A stretch of DNA of 64,000 nt from DASVTR01 sp036387475 (GTDB lineage Bacteria > Acidobacteriota > Blastocatellia > Pyrinomonadales > Pyrinomonadaceae): contig DASVTR010000016.1 of the NCBI GenBank assembly GCA_036387475.1, positions 496,001-560,000 of the forward strand, in the 5' to 3' direction. Of the stretch, positions 28,365 to 37,775 are shown one piece after another. The notes beneath the pieces are model-generated. The model was given only the letters and a program-made list of their open reading frames with translations. It did not search any database and was not told the origin of the DNA. Each line of letters starts with the position of its first letter. Position 1 is the stretch's first letter. A program made the translations under genes and the position numbers.

Positions 28365-29231
28365 ATGTGTCGTTTTCTGACTTACGCGGGCGCGCCGCTC
28401 CTGCTGGCAGACTTGCTCTATCGCCCGGTCAATTCGCTCATCATGCAGAGTTATCACGCGCGCGAAAGGGCAGAGCCTTTGAACGGCGATGGCTTCGGCG
28501 TCGGCTGGTACGTGCCGGAGATTGACCCATCTCCTTGCGTCCAGCGTTCCGTCTCGCCCGCCTGGTCTAATCGCAACCTGCAGAACCTCGCGGCCAAGAC
28601 GCGCGCATCATGTTTGTTCGCGCACGTCCGCGCGGCATCGCCGGGGATGGTCGTGACAGACGTTAACGTGCATCCATTCGCCTACGACCGTTTTATGTGG
28701 ATGCACAACGGCGCAGTCTCAGGCTTTCATCGCATCAAGCGCTCCTTGCGCGAAAGCCTCAAAGACGAATTCTACGACATGATTCAAGGCACGACCGACT
28801 CGGAACACGCCTTCGCCGTCTTTCTCAACTCCCTGCGCTCTCCCTTCGGAGAAACAAGCCATGATGAGATGCGCCGCGCGCTCGTCGAAACCATTGCGCT
28901 TTTGAACGAGTGGACTGAGAAGGCAGGCATTACGGAAACTTCCTTCTATAACTTTGCCGTCACGGACGGACGCTCCACGGTCGTCTCTCGCTACGCCACA
29001 GGAAACGTCAAGGGTAACTCTTTGCACTACTCGCGGGGCAAGCGCTTTGAATGTTTGCCCGACGGACTCTGCGACATGCACACCGTCAAGCAAGATCAAA
29101 TGGCCGCAGCCGTTATCATCGCCAGCGAAAAATTGACCGAGGACGAGAGCGACTGGGAAGAAGTGCCGGATAATCACACCGTCACGGTGCTGCCCGATTC
29201 CACTGTGCGCGTCGAGCCAATCAATTTATAA
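28365..29231 (+). CDS. Class II glutamine amidotransferase (EgtC/YafJ-like)
   Basis: 288 residues from ATG 28365, which places the nucleophile Cys at position 2 (MCRFLTYAG), exposed after Met removal; an in-frame ATG upstream would bury it. Conserved N-terminal nucleophile fold: EPLNGDGFGVGWY, FAHVRAASPG, VNVHPFAYDRFMWMHNGAVSGF and the TTDSEHAF segment. The family hydrolyses a gamma-glutamyl amide (EgtC removes glutamate in ergothioneine synthesis); no egt genes are nearby, so the substrate is open. Confidence 0.88.
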   Translation: MCRFLTYAGAPLLLADLLYRPVNSLIMQSYHARERAEPLNGDGFGVGWYVPEIDPSPCVQRSVSPAWSNRNLQNLAAKTRASCLFAHVRAASPGMVVTDVNVHPFAYDRFMWMHNGAVSGFHRIKRSLRESLKDEFYDMIQGTTDSEHAFAVFLNSLRSPFGETSHDEMRRALVETIALLNEWTEKAGITETSFYNFAVTDGRSTVVSRYATGNVKGNSLHYSRGKRFECLPDGLCDMHTVKQDQMAAAVIIASEKLTEDESDWEEVPDNHTVTVLPDSTVRVEPINL

Positions 29232-29334
29232 CAGCCCGTCCGTCAAGATTTGCAGAGAGCACGGCAAGTAACAAAACTGTTCACGTCTTTCTTCACTGGG
29301 GCAAGCTCATCAACTGAAAAAGGAGTGGTGCTTG

Positions 29335-30348
29335 ATGGCACGTAGGTGGAAGAAGATTGTTGTTCTAACGCTCGCCATAGTCATCTGCCTGCTGGCTCTC
29401 GTTATTACACTGACAATCGGCTGGCGGCCCATCATCGGCGCAAAGACGCGTGCCCTGACCGACCGCCGTTTCGAGCGCACGCCCGCCAGACTTGAGCGCG
29501 GTCGTTATCTGGCGGAGAGCGTGATGGGCTGCTTCGATTGTCATTCGGAGAAGGATTGGAAACAGCCGGGCGCACCGCCCATCGAGGGCAAAGTCGGGGC
29601 GGGAAAAACCTGGTCTGTGGAGGGCATGCCTTGGCTGGTCGTGTCCAACATCACGCCCGACAAGGAGACGGGCGCAGGCAACTGGACTGATGACATGCTG
29701 GCTCGCGCCATACGCGAGGGCATAGGCCACGACGGGCGAGCGCTCTTTCCGGTGATGCCCTATGCGAGCTTCCGTGAATTGTCGGACGAAGACCTTGCTT
29801 CATTAATCGTTTACCTGCGCTCGATTGCGCCCGTGCGCAACGCGCTACCGCAGACCGAAATCCCTTTTCCGTTGAGCCGCTTGATTCAAAGCGTGCCGCA
29901 GCCCGTCAATGAAGTTGTGCCTCCGCCAGACATGGCGGACGCTGTTAAGCGCGGGGCGTATCTGACAAAGATGGGCGGCTGCGCCGATTGCCACAACGCA
30001 ATGGATCAGGGCCAAACGATACCGGGGCTTGAGTTCGCCGGAGGCTTTAACCTTAAATATCCGGGCGGACAGGTCGCAAGCGCCAACATCACTCCGCATG
30101 CGACGGGCATCTCTTACTACGATGAAAAACTCTTTCTTGAAATGATGCGCACGGGCCATGTCCGCGCACGCACGCTTAACCCCGTCATGCCCTGGCTCTT
30201 TTATCGCGGCATGACGGACGAAGACTTAAAGGCCATCTTCGCTTACCTGCGCACACTCAAGCCCGTCAACCACGCGGTCGATAACACGGAGCAGCCGACT
30301 GCCTGCAAGCTCTGCAAGCAGCAACACGGACTTGGAGAGCGCAACTAG
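29335..30348 (+). CDS. Dihaem cytochrome c
   Basis: 337 residues from ATG 29335 with AAAGGAG upstream. N-terminal signal anchor (residues 8-30). Two haem-binding sites: CFDCH at residues 66-70 and CADCH in the second half (GGCADCHNAM). Each is followed by a fold ending in a likely axial Met (PVMPYASFRELSDEDLASLIVYLRS and PVMPWLFYRGMTDEDLKAIFAYLRT). The two halves are homologous, so the gene arose by internal duplication. Likely an electron carrier in the periplasm. The C-terminal TACKLCKQQHG is not a haem site. Confidence 0.9.
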   Translation: MARRWKKIVVLTLAIVICLLALVITLTIGWRPIIGAKTRALTDRRFERTPARLERGRYLAESVMGCFDCHSEKDWKQPGAPPIEGKVGAGKTWSVEGMPWLVVSNITPDKETGAGNWTDDMLARAIREGIGHDGRALFPVMPYASFRELSDEDLASLIVYLRSIAPVRNALPQTEIPFPLSRLIQSVPQPVNEVVPPPDMADAVKRGAYLTKMGGCADCHNAMDQGQTIPGLEFAGGFNLKYPGGQVASANITPHATGISYYDEKLFLEMMRTGHVRARTLNPVMPWLFYRGMTDEDLKAIFAYLRTLKPVNHAVDNTEQPTACKLCKQQHGLGERN

Positions 30349-30370
30349 AAGTTTGAGAATAGAAAAAGCA

Positions 30371-30482
30371 TTTCACGCAAAGACGCAAAGGCGCAAAAGC
30401 AAGAGAACCAAAGGAAGCAAAGAATGATTTGAAGTAACACAGTTGCGTCTCTTCTTCGCGCCTCCAGCGTCTTTGCGCGAGG
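30371..30482. repeat. Palindrome, CGCAAAG family
   Basis: Left arm begins TTTCACGCAAAGACGCAAAG; the right arm ends CGTCTTTGCGCGAGG. Imperfect, with a long centre. It abuts the thiE start region and replaces any clear ribosome site. Confidence 0.78.
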
Positions 30483-30515
30483 CGTGCGCTCTTGTGTTAT
30501 CTTCCGCGTTAAGCG

Positions 30516-31139
30516 ATGACCTTTGTGCTGCCAAAGCTTTATTCGATTACGGACGCGCGCCTCTCCGGTTTGTCACACGCCGAACAAGTCGCACGATTGA
30601 GCGAGGGCGGCGCAACACTCATTCAACTGCGCGAAAAACATCTCTCGCCGCGAGAATTCTACAGGGAAGCAAAGCAGGCTCTTATCGTCGCGCGTGAGCG
30701 CAACGTGCGGCTCATCATCAATGACCGGGCTGACATCGCGCTGGCGATTGGCGCAGACGGCGTTCACCTGGGCCAGGATGATTTGCCGCCCCGTGCTGCG
30801 CGCGAATTGCTGGGCGAACAAGCGATCATAGGTTTCTCCACGCACTCAATTGAACAGGCCAGGGAAGCCACACGCCTGCCCGTTGACTATATTGCCATCG
30901 GCCCTATCTTCAATACCTCTACGAAGGAAAACCCGGATGCGATTGTTGGCCTCGACGGGCTTCGGAGCGTTCGTCAGGCGATTGGAGTAATGCCGCTTGT
31001 TGCCATCGGCGGCATCACCTTTGAAACCGCACGCGAAGTCATCAATGCCGGTGCAGACTCAATTGCCGTCATCAGTTCATTGCTGAAAGAGCCTGCAAAA
31101 ATAGAGCAACGGACGCGAGAGTTAATGTCCAACCTCTAA
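30516..31139 (+). CDS. thiE: Thiamine-phosphate synthase
   Basis: 207 residues. Joins hydroxymethylpyrimidine diphosphate and thiazole phosphate to thiamine phosphate in the cytosol. TIM-barrel motifs visible: LIQLREKHLSPREF, LIINDRADIALAIGADGVHLGQDDLP, IGFSTHSIEQA, DYIAIGPIFNTSTKENPD and PLVAIGGITFETA, with the final phosphate loop GADSIAVISSLLKE. No riboswitch or other thi genes are adjacent. Confidence 0.93.
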   Translation: MTFVLPKLYSITDARLSGLSHAEQVARLSEGGATLIQLREKHLSPREFYREAKQALIVARERNVRLIINDRADIALAIGADGVHLGQDDLPPRAARELLGEQAIIGFSTHSIEQAREATRLPVDYIAIGPIFNTSTKENPDAIVGLDGLRSVRQAIGVMPLVAIGGITFETAREVINAGADSIAVISSLLKEPAKIEQRTRELMSNL

Positions 31140-31319
31140 AAATCGCCGGAAATCCAGCGGCCAACAGAATTTACTTGCGTTTATTCGTGTTATACGAGAC
31201 AATCAAAGTGGTCTTGGAAGCGCTGCTTCCGCCGCTCTTTTCGTCCACCGCTTCGGTTTAAAGACACGCCCCCGACCGACCATTTTGTCCAAAACACCCG
31301 ACATGGAGTTACGCCTGGC

Positions 31320-32498
31320 ATGAGTTGCTTTGATCTGCCGCCCATTATCGAGCGTATGCTGCTCGCCTCTGACAAGATCAGCGACCTGAATTTCAGCGTC
31401 GGCCAGCCGCCGCAGGTCGAAGTCAACGGTAAGCTGATGCCCGTCCAACCGCTCGGCCTGCAAAAGCTGACGCCGTTTCAGACGGAAATCATCGCGATGA
31501 CGCTGATGCAGGGCCACCCTGAAGCGGCAGAGCGCCTTGCTCACACCGGCACTGCCGATTTGAGCTACAGTCTGCCGTCGCGCACGCGCTTTCGCGTCAA
31601 CATCTTTCAGCAGCGCGGCTCTTACAGCATCGTGATGCGCGTTATCCCGACAGAGATTCCGACCATCAAGGCGCTCGGATTGCCGCCGCAACTGGCCGAG
31701 ATGGCAGAGCTACGCAACGGCATTATCCTTCTGACCGGCCCGACCGGCTCTGGAAAAAGCTCTACGCTGGCCGCCATCATCGACATCATTAACGACAGGA
31801 AAAAGTATCACATCGTCACCATCGAAGACCCGATAGAATTCCTGCACGCGCATAAGAATTCGACCATTAACCAACGCGAGGTCGGCTCCGACACGAAAGA
31901 TTTTCCGTCGGCCCTGCGCGCCGCGCTCCGTCAAGCTCCGAAGGTTATCCTGATCGGCGAGATGCGCGACTTCGAGACGACGGAGATTGCTCTCGAAGCG
32001 GCGGAGACGGGCCATCTAGTGCTCTCCACGCTGCACACGATTGATGCCTCGAAATCAATTGACCGTATCATCGGCCTCTACCCGAAAAACGAAGAGCAGG
32101 TCATACGCACGCGGCTGGCGCAAACCTTCCGCTACATTGTCTCGCAGCGCTTGATTCCGCGTTCTGATAATCGTGGGCGCATTGCCGCCGTAGAGATTCT
32201 GAAATCAACCCCGCGCACACGCGAGTACATAGAAGAAGGCGAGAGCGAGGGCAAATCGCTTCTTGATGCGATGCGCGATGGCAAGCTGGAAGGGATGCAG
32301 GATTTCGACACTGTTATCCGCGACATGATTGAACGCAAAATCGTGACGATGGAAGACGGCCTCGCCTTCGCTACGAATCAGAACAATCTCCTGTTGGCCC
32401 TCAAAGGTCTCTCCTCATCCGAAGACTTCATCCGCGCCGAAAACAATTCCCTCGGCGCAATGCCGGAACCCGAATCCATGCTCAGCATGATTGAGTAA
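31320..32498 (+). CDS. pilT: Type IV pilus retraction ATPase
   Basis: 392 residues. Hexameric GspE-family ATPase that powers pilus retraction at the inner membrane. Walker A is GPTGSGKSST, the Asp box VTIEDPIEFLH, Walker B VILIGEMRDFET and the His box GHLVLSTLHT. The PilT-specific AIRNLIRE motif is replaced by TVIRDMIER near the C-terminus, so this may be a PilU-like or PilT-group variant. It stands apart from the pilNOP and pilA loci. Start ATG 31320 has a TGGAG site. Confidence 0.93.
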   Translation: MSCFDLPPIIERMLLASDKISDLNFSVGQPPQVEVNGKLMPVQPLGLQKLTPFQTEIIAMTLMQGHPEAAERLAHTGTADLSYSLPSRTRFRVNIFQQRGSYSIVMRVIPTEIPTIKALGLPPQLAEMAELRNGIILLTGPTGSGKSSTLAAIIDIINDRKKYHIVTIEDPIEFLHAHKNSTINQREVGSDTKDFPSALRAALRQAPKVILIGEMRDFETTEIALEAAETGHLVLSTLHTIDASKSIDRIIGLYPKNEEQVIRTRLAQTFRYIVSQRLIPRSDNRGRIAAVEILKSTPRTREYIEEGESEGKSLLDAMRDGKLEGMQDFDTVIRDMIERKIVTMEDGLAFATNQNNLLLALKGLSSSEDFIRAENNSLGAMPEPESMLSMIE

Positions 32499-32500
32499 AG

Positions 32501-32602
32501 CAGAATCTAGAATCCACAAGTCAGGAGTCAGAAGAACAGAACATCAGAAAGAAGTTGGTATCAGCCACATATTCTGAATTCTGGATTCAGACTCCTGACT
32601 CC
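32501..32602. repeat. Heptamer palindrome, CAGAAGT/CAGGAGT family
   Basis: Left arm CAGAATCTAGAATCC ... AGTCAGGAGTCAG; right arm CTGAATTCTGGATTCAGACTCCTGACTCC. The same words occur at 34842-34953. It fills the gap between pilT and the zinc-ribbon gene. Confidence 0.82.
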
Positions 32603-32612
32603 CCAAAAGCTT

Positions 32613-33425
32613 ATGATTGTCATTTGTTCCAGTTGTTCCACGCGTTTACAGTTAGACGAGGCGAAATTGCCTTCACGCCCGTTTACGATTCGCTGTCCGA
32701 AATGCCAGAACATCATCAACGGTGAGCCACCTGTTGCTGCTGGTGCGGCTGACCAGAGCGCGCTTGCCGTGGGCAATGCTCCATCGCTTGAGAACGTGCG
32801 TTACAAGCAGCCGAAGGCCGCTCCCGCCTTCAAGCTTGAAACCTCTGTCAACGGCGAAGAGCTAAAAGCGCCAGCCGGTTATTCGAAGACTGCTCCGGCG
32901 GCTGACGGTAGCGAGTTGGCCCGCATGCTGACAGAATTCCTGCAGCGCGGTGGGCCAAAAGCGAAAGCCGAAGGGCGCGGCGCGGGACGGCCTGCATGGG
33001 AACGCAGCCGTGCGCTCGTCTGTGTGACTACTCTGCGGCGAGAAATGGTTGCGCGCCTGCTGGCAGAGAGCGATTACGAAGTCTTCGTCGCGGAAGACAC
33101 GTCGCAGGCCATCGAGAGCATGCGCGAGGAACAGCTTGACGTGGTTATCCTCGAAGCCGAGTTTGACCCCATAGAGCAGGGAGCAGCCTTCGTCACGCGC
33201 GAGGTCAACGCCCTGCGTCCCGCACAGCGCCGCCGACTCCTCTTCGTTCATCTGACTCCGACTGCACGCACCCTTGACACACACGCGGCCTTTGTCCATA
33301 ACGTCAATCTGGTCGTCAACGTAGCAGACCTGGAGCATCTGCCCTACGCGCTCGAACGCGCTACACGCGACTTCAAAGAACTCTACCGCGACTTAAACGC
33401 CGCGCTTAACGTCGCTTCATTTTAG
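32613..33425 (+). CDS. Zinc-ribbon (MJ0042-type) protein with receiver-like C-terminus
   Basis: 270 residues. The N-terminus has a zinc ribbon (CSSCSTRLQL ... IRCPKCQNII; two CxxC pairs). A Pro/Ala linker follows. Residues 135-265 resemble a degenerate response-regulator receiver (ALVCVTTLRREMVARLLAESDYEV, QAIESMREEQLDVVILEAEFDP), where the phospho-acceptor Asp seems replaced by Glu and flanking residues. It may be a regulator or adaptor for PilT. Function not established. Confidence 0.7.
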   Translation: MIVICSSCSTRLQLDEAKLPSRPFTIRCPKCQNIINGEPPVAAGAADQSALAVGNAPSLENVRYKQPKAAPAFKLETSVNGEELKAPAGYSKTAPAADGSELARMLTEFLQRGGPKAKAEGRGAGRPAWERSRALVCVTTLRREMVARLLAESDYEVFVAEDTSQAIESMREEQLDVVILEAEFDPIEQGAAFVTREVNALRPAQRRRLLFVHLTPTARTLDTHAAFVHNVNLVVNVADLEHLPYALERATRDFKELYRDLNAALNVASF

Positions 33426-33454
33426 CCGTCCTCGATAGAATCGTTCTTAACCGA

Positions 33455-33484
33455 CGCCCCGCGAGAGAAAATTCTCGCGGGGCG
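33455..33484 (+). terminator. Rho-independent terminator
   Basis: Perfect 12-base arms (CGCCCCGCGAGA at 33455-33466 and its complement at 33473-33484) followed by TTGATTCTTTTTCC. Confidence 0.85.
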
Positions 33485-33639
33485 TTGATTCTTTTTCCAG
33501 CCCTTGCCGCTCTTGAGCATGATTGGCTTCGACGCGCCACTGTTAAGGCATCCTGTAATCTGCTAATCTTAGAAGCTGTCAGCGAGCGCTAATTATCGCT
33601 TCTGCTTTTAACAGGCTGAACCGAGGAGGTGTTAGTTTT

Positions 33640-34881
33640 ATGGCCTCTGATGAACGCAGCAAACAGGGCGCTCAAGCGCCAGCAACCGTCGCCGTGCACG
33701 GCGGCGAGCATCGACGCCAACCACACGGAGCGGTTGTCTCGCCCGTCTTTCATTCTTCAACTTACGGCTTTGAGACCTTCGACGAGATGCGCCGCTACGC
33801 GCGCGGCGAGCTTTCGGAAAGCTATTTTTATTCTCGTTACGGCAATCCGACGGTCGCCGAAGTTGAGCGAAAGATAGCTCTGCTTGAGGGCGGTGAAAGT
33901 GCTGTCGTCACAGCTTCGGGTTCGGCGGCGACCGTTTGCGCGCTCATTGCACTGTGCGAAGCAGGCGCCGAAATCATCGCCTGTGATTCCATCTACGGCG
34001 GCACAATCAAAATCCTGACGGAAGTGCTCAGCCGCTTTCAGATTAGCGCACGCTTCATCAGCATCAATGAGATAGCGCGCCTGCCGGAGCTACGCACAGA
34101 GCGAACGCGCGTCTTCTGGTTTGAATCGCCTGCCAATCCGATTAACCGCCTCGTTGACCTTGAGGTGGCCGCACGCGCTGCACGCGATGCCGGAATCTTT
34201 TCCATCATTGACAGCACGTTTGCCACGCCCGTCCTGCAACGTCCGCTCTCTTACGGGATTGACGCGGTGATGCACAGCGCGACGAAATACTTCGGCGGTC
34301 ATTCGGATTTAACGGCGGGCGTCGTCGTCGGCACAAATGATTATATCCAGCGCGTGCGGCGCATAGGCTTGCTCACGGGCGCGACGCTCGACCCGTCGGC
34401 AGCTTACCTGCTCGGTCGTGGTCTGAAGACGCTGGACGTGCGCGTCCGCGCTACGTGCGAGAATGCGCTGAGGCTGGCGCGCGCTCTCGCGGAGCATGAC
34501 AGCATCGCTCGCGTTTATTATCCGGGTCTCGAAGAGAGTCCTGATTACCAGTTGGCTCAGCGACAGATGAAGGGTTACGGCGGCGGAGTTGTCGCCGTTG
34601 ATCTTGTGGGCGGCGAAGCAGAGGTCGAGCGCTTCTTCGATTCGCTACAGTTGGTCAAGAGCGCGCCGAGCCTTGGCGGGGTGGAAACGCTCGTCAGCTA
34701 TCCGCTCTACTCTTCGCACTACGGATTTTCGGACGAGCAACTGCGCGCCGCAGGCGTCTCGGCGGCAACCGTCCGCTTCGCCCTCGGCATTGAAGACGCA
34801 AGCGACATCATCGCCGACGTTACGCAAGCACTGGACAAGAGCAGGAGTCAGAAGTCAGAAGCCAGAAGCCAGAATGGATAA
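33640..34881 (+). CDS. Cystathionine gamma-synthase/methionine gamma-lyase family PLP enzyme
   Basis: 413 residues, GAGGAGG site before ATG 33640. Trans-sulfuration enzyme of the Cys/Met metabolism PLP family: SYFYSRYGNPTVAEVERKIALLE, the PLP-binding DSTFATPVLQRPLSYGIDAVMHSATKYFGGHSD (Lys in SATKYF), then the substrate-specific region SLGGVETLVSYP. Whether it acts in cystathionine, homocysteine or methionine turnover cannot be read from the sequence. The last residues SRSQKSEARSQNG come from the CAGAAGT palindrome, which has extended the gene end. Confidence 0.9.
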   Translation: MASDERSKQGAQAPATVAVHGGEHRRQPHGAVVSPVFHSSTYGFETFDEMRRYARGELSESYFYSRYGNPTVAEVERKIALLEGGESAVVTASGSAATVCALIALCEAGAEIIACDSIYGGTIKILTEVLSRFQISARFISINEIARLPELRTERTRVFWFESPANPINRLVDLEVAARAARDAGIFSIIDSTFATPVLQRPLSYGIDAVMHSATKYFGGHSDLTAGVVVGTNDYIQRVRRIGLLTGATLDPSAAYLLGRGLKTLDVRVRATCENALRLARALAEHDSIARVYYPGLEESPDYQLAQRQMKGYGGGVVAVDLVGGEAEVERFFDSLQLVKSAPSLGGVETLVSYPLYSSHYGFSDEQLRAAGVSAATVRFALGIEDASDIIADVTQALDKSRSQKSEARSQNG

Positions 34882-34953
34882 GACAAAGATTATTTCTATT
34901 CTGATTTTCTTTTCTTCTGACTCCTGACTTCTGACTCCTGGCTTCTGAATCCT
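34842..34953. repeat. Heptamer palindrome, CAGAAGT family
   Basis: Left arm CAGGAGT, CAGAAGT, CAGAAGC and CAGAAGC units (34842 on) and a right arm of TTCTGAC, TCCTGAC, TTCTGAC, TCCTGGC and TTCTGAA units ending at 34953. It overlaps the C-terminus of the PLP enzyme. Confidence 0.88.
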
Positions 34954-34959
34954 GAGTTT

Positions 34960-35949
34960 ATGGTTACTACCGAAGCACCGGTTAACGTTCATTCGGCGCA
35001 CGCGCACGGCGGCGCGCACTCTCATGGAGCGCATTCGGGAGACCGTGCGACGCGCAGCCGTCGTCGCTTGACCCTCGTGCTTTTGTTGACGGGCCTCTAC
35101 ATGCTGACAGAGGTTTTGGGCGGTTGGTGGACTGGCTCGCTGGCGCTGCTGGCCGATGCCGGGCACATGCTGGCCGACGTGGCGGCGCTGGCGTTGGCGC
35201 TGGTGGCTATCTGGTTTGCCTCGCGCCCCGCCACGCCGAGCAAGACGTTCGGTTATTACCGTCTCGAAATTCTGGCGGCGTGGATTAACGGCATCGCGCT
35301 GGTCGTCATCGCGCTCCTGATCTGCTATGAAGCATACGAGCGCTGGTCACAGCCTCCTGTCGTCAAGAGCACGCCGATGTTGTTGGTGGCGACGGGCGGC
35401 CTCCTGATAAATATAATTTGCGCTTGGCTGCTGCACGGCGAGCATGAGCACGACTTGAACATGCGCGGCGCATGGCTGCACATCATCGGCGACGCGCTCG
35501 GCTCTGTCGGAGCGATTATCGCGGGCGCATTGATGTCCTTTTACGGTTGGTACACAGCCGACCCGCTGGTCAGCGTCGTCATCGGATTGCTGATTGTTTG
35601 GAGTTCATGGAGCTTGATTCGCGTCTCAACCAACGTGCTCCTTGAAGGCACGCCCGCGCACATCAATCTGGCGGCGGTCGAAGACGCTATCTTGCAAACG
35701 AGAGGCGTGCAGGACGTACACGACTTGCACGTCTGGACGATTACGTCTGGCCGCGAAGCCTTGAGCGCGCACGTCATTCACGCCGAGACAATCTCTCAGC
35801 CGGAGCTTTTGAAAGAGTTGCGCGAGAAGCTTTATGAAAAATTCGGCGTTGACCACCTGACAATCCAGATGGAAACGCCAGACTTCGAGGACGAAACGTT
35901 TCATTTCTGCCATACCGGCATGGCTTGCTTTCGGTCGGAAAGAGATTAA
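34960..35949 (+). CDS. Cation diffusion facilitator (zinc/cadmium/cobalt efflux, CzcD-like)
   Basis: 329 residues with a His-rich N-terminus (HSAHAHGGAHSHGAHSG), six transmembrane segments, and the two metal-site motifs HxxxD in LLADAGHMLAD and LHIIGDALGS. The cytosolic C-terminal domain (DVHDLHVWTITSGREALSAHV) is present. Likely exports Zn2+, Cd2+ or Co2+ in exchange for protons. A metallothionein gene lies 2.6 kb downstream. Confidence 0.93.
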   Translation: MVTTEAPVNVHSAHAHGGAHSHGAHSGDRATRSRRRLTLVLLLTGLYMLTEVLGGWWTGSLALLADAGHMLADVAALALALVAIWFASRPATPSKTFGYYRLEILAAWINGIALVVIALLICYEAYERWSQPPVVKSTPMLLVATGGLLINIICAWLLHGEHEHDLNMRGAWLHIIGDALGSVGAIIAGALMSFYGWYTADPLVSVVIGLLIVWSSWSLIRVSTNVLLEGTPAHINLAAVEDAILQTRGVQDVHDLHVWTITSGREALSAHVIHAETISQPELLKELREKLYEKFGVDHLTIQMETPDFEDETFHFCHTGMACFRSERD

Positions 35950-35951
35950 AG

Positions 35952-36033
35952 GCAGTTTACAGTTTCCGGTTTTCAGTTTTAAGTTCAAATCAAGTTCTTA
36001 ACTGAAAACCGAAAATTGAAAACTGGAAATTGA
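35952..36033. repeat. Heptamer palindrome, AGTTTTC/GAAAACT family
   Basis: Left arm AGTTTAC, AGTTTCC, GGTTTTC and AGTTTTA units; right arm GAAAACC, GAAAATT, GAAAACT and GGAAATT units. Same family as 48397-48489. Confidence 0.85.
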
Positions 36034-36036
36034 GGC

Positions 36037-36279
36037 ATGGAAATCAGTCTGCTGCTCACTCTTGATATACGCGAACAGGCGGCGCTGCAAGCGGCGCTGG
36101 TGACGCACGGCGCGCCGGATTGTCTGGTGACGCTGGCGCTGACGGGCGCGTGCCGCATCGCTTCGATGGATGAGGCGCGCGGTTTGCGCCGCTGGCTGAA
36201 TGAGGCGCGCATGGCGGGCGAGACAGACTTCGCCTCGCTCAACGTCATCGAGCGCACGCTCGTCAATTTCGGAATTTGA
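36037..36279 (+). CDS. Hypothetical small protein
   Basis: 80 residues starting MEISLLLTLDIREQAALQAALVTHG, with an Ala-rich helix and a hydrophobic core. No family recognised. It precedes larA by 38 bases and may be co-transcribed. A TTGAGGC site stands before the ATG. Confidence 0.55.
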   Translation: MEISLLLTLDIREQAALQAALVTHGAPDCLVTLALTGACRIASMDEARGLRRWLNEARMAGETDFASLNVIERTLVNFGI

Positions 36280-36316
36280 ATCTCTGTCACGCCGGGCTTC
36301 ATCTCAAAAAACTCTC

Positions 36317-37579
36317 ATGCAGATCGCTTTAGGCTACGGACGCGGCTCGCTCTCTTTCAGTTACGACGAGATGCGTTACAGTGTGCTTGAGGCCGATAAG
36401 CATGATGGGCAATTACTGACGGACGTGCTGATTGGCGAAGCGATTGATGCTCCCATCAAATCGCGCCCCCTTGAAGAGATTATCGCTTCCGGCGATACGG
36501 TGCTCATCGTCGTCTCGGACGCGACGCGCGCGAGCGCCAGCGCGCAGGTCGTTAATTTGCTCGTGCGGCGTTTGATAGAGTCTGGAGTCTCGCCGCGCGA
36601 CATGGACATCATCTTCGCCACAGGGCTGCACCGCCCCGTCACGCTCGAAGAGAAACGCGAACTGCTGACGCCATTCATCGTGCAGAGAATAAAGACGTTC
36701 GATCACGATGCGTTTGATTCAAACAGCCTCGTTGATTTGGGGACAACAGAACGCGGCACGCCTGTTAAACTCAACCGCGCTCTGGTCGAACATACACACG
36801 TCGTCTTAACAGGCGGCATCGGCTTTCATTATTTCGCGGGATTCACGGGCGGACGAAAATCCATCTCGCCGGGGCTGGCCGCCGCCGAGACCATCGAAGC
36901 GACGCACATACTGGCGCTCGATTTCGAGCGGGGCGGGAGACGCGCAGGCGTCGGCACAGGGCTTCTGGACGGTAACGCCGTGCATGAAGAGTGCGAGCGG
37001 GTAGCGGAAAAAATCGCGCCATCATTTTTGATTAACGCGGTGGCAGACGAGCGCGGGCGCGCACGCTGCGTCTACGCCGGAGACTGGCGCGAGGCTCATC
37101 GCCGTGGCTGCATGGAATATGCCGAGTCTCATTCCGTCAGGATAGATGCGCGGCGTGAGGTCGTGATTGCGAGTTGCGGAGGCTTTCCCTTTGACATCAA
37201 CTTGATTCAGGCTCACAAGGCTCTGGAAATGGCTGCTCACGCCTGCGCTGAAGGCGGGACGATTATTCTGGCAGCAGAGTGTGCGGACGGATTAGGCCGC
37301 GCAGACTTTTTGAAGTGGTTCGCAGAGGGGAACTCAAGTGCTCTCGAAGCACGCCTGCGTGAGCGCTACGAGGTCAACGGGCAGACGGCCTGGTCGCTGC
37401 TCCTGAAAGCCGAGCGCTTTCGTGTCCTGCTCGTCTCCTCTTTGGCCGATGAAGATGTGCAGCGGATGGGGATGACACCGGCGCGGACGCTTACCGAAGC
37501 GCTAGCTCAGGTTGACAGTCAAGCTGAAGGCTATATCCTGCCGCGCGGCGCAGCGCTGTTGCCCGTCGTCGTCGCTTGA
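36317..37579 (+). CDS. larA: LarA-like nickel-pincer racemase (DUF2088)
   Basis: 420 residues from ATG 36317 (upstream extension to 36200 is non-conserved and overlaps the small gene). Begins MQIALGYGRGSLSF, with SDATRASASAQVVNLLVRRLI, the GLHRPVTLEEKREL block and the cofactor-binding HYFAGFTGGRKSISPGLA region, where a Lys and His hold the nickel-pincer nucleotide in the L. plantarum enzyme. The family interconverts alpha-hydroxy acids such as D- and L-lactate or related acids. larB, larC and larE for cofactor synthesis are not in the window. Confidence 0.88.
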   Translation: MQIALGYGRGSLSFSYDEMRYSVLEADKHDGQLLTDVLIGEAIDAPIKSRPLEEIIASGDTVLIVVSDATRASASAQVVNLLVRRLIESGVSPRDMDIIFATGLHRPVTLEEKRELLTPFIVQRIKTFDHDAFDSNSLVDLGTTERGTPVKLNRALVEHTHVVLTGGIGFHYFAGFTGGRKSISPGLAAAETIEATHILALDFERGGRRAGVGTGLLDGNAVHEECERVAEKIAPSFLINAVADERGRARCVYAGDWREAHRRGCMEYAESHSVRIDARREVVIASCGGFPFDINLIQAHKALEMAAHACAEGGTIILAAECADGLGRADFLKWFAEGNSSALEARLRERYEVNGQTAWSLLLKAERFRVLLVSSLADEDVQRMGMTPARTLTEALAQVDSQAEGYILPRGAALLPVVVA

Positions 37580-37650
37580 TTCGAGGGCGGTCTTCTATTG
37601 ATACGGCCTCGCAATAGCACTACAATCCGTGATATTGAACAAGAAGGATA

Positions 37651-37740
37651 TTTCACGCAAAGACGCAAAGGCGCTAAGAAAGAAGAGCGCAAAGAAAGGT
37701 GTGGCGTCTCTGCTTTGCGCCTTAGCGTCTTTGCGTGAAA
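37651..37740. repeat. Palindrome, CGCAAAG family
   Basis: Left arm TTTCACGCAAAGACGCAAAGG..., right arm GCCTTAGCGTCTTTGCGTGAAA; near perfect over about 25 bases. It lies ahead of the ribosome site of the next gene; a misleading longer frame runs through it. Confidence 0.88.
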
Positions 37741-37775
37741 ATGTTTTTCATCACTCTCAAGAGGAGAAGCCAAGC

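Noticed and set aside
37629..37775. N-terminal extension of the exported protein through the CGCAAAG palindrome
   Set aside because: The extension is translated repeat and would hide the signal peptide; GTG 37776 has a proper ribosome site.
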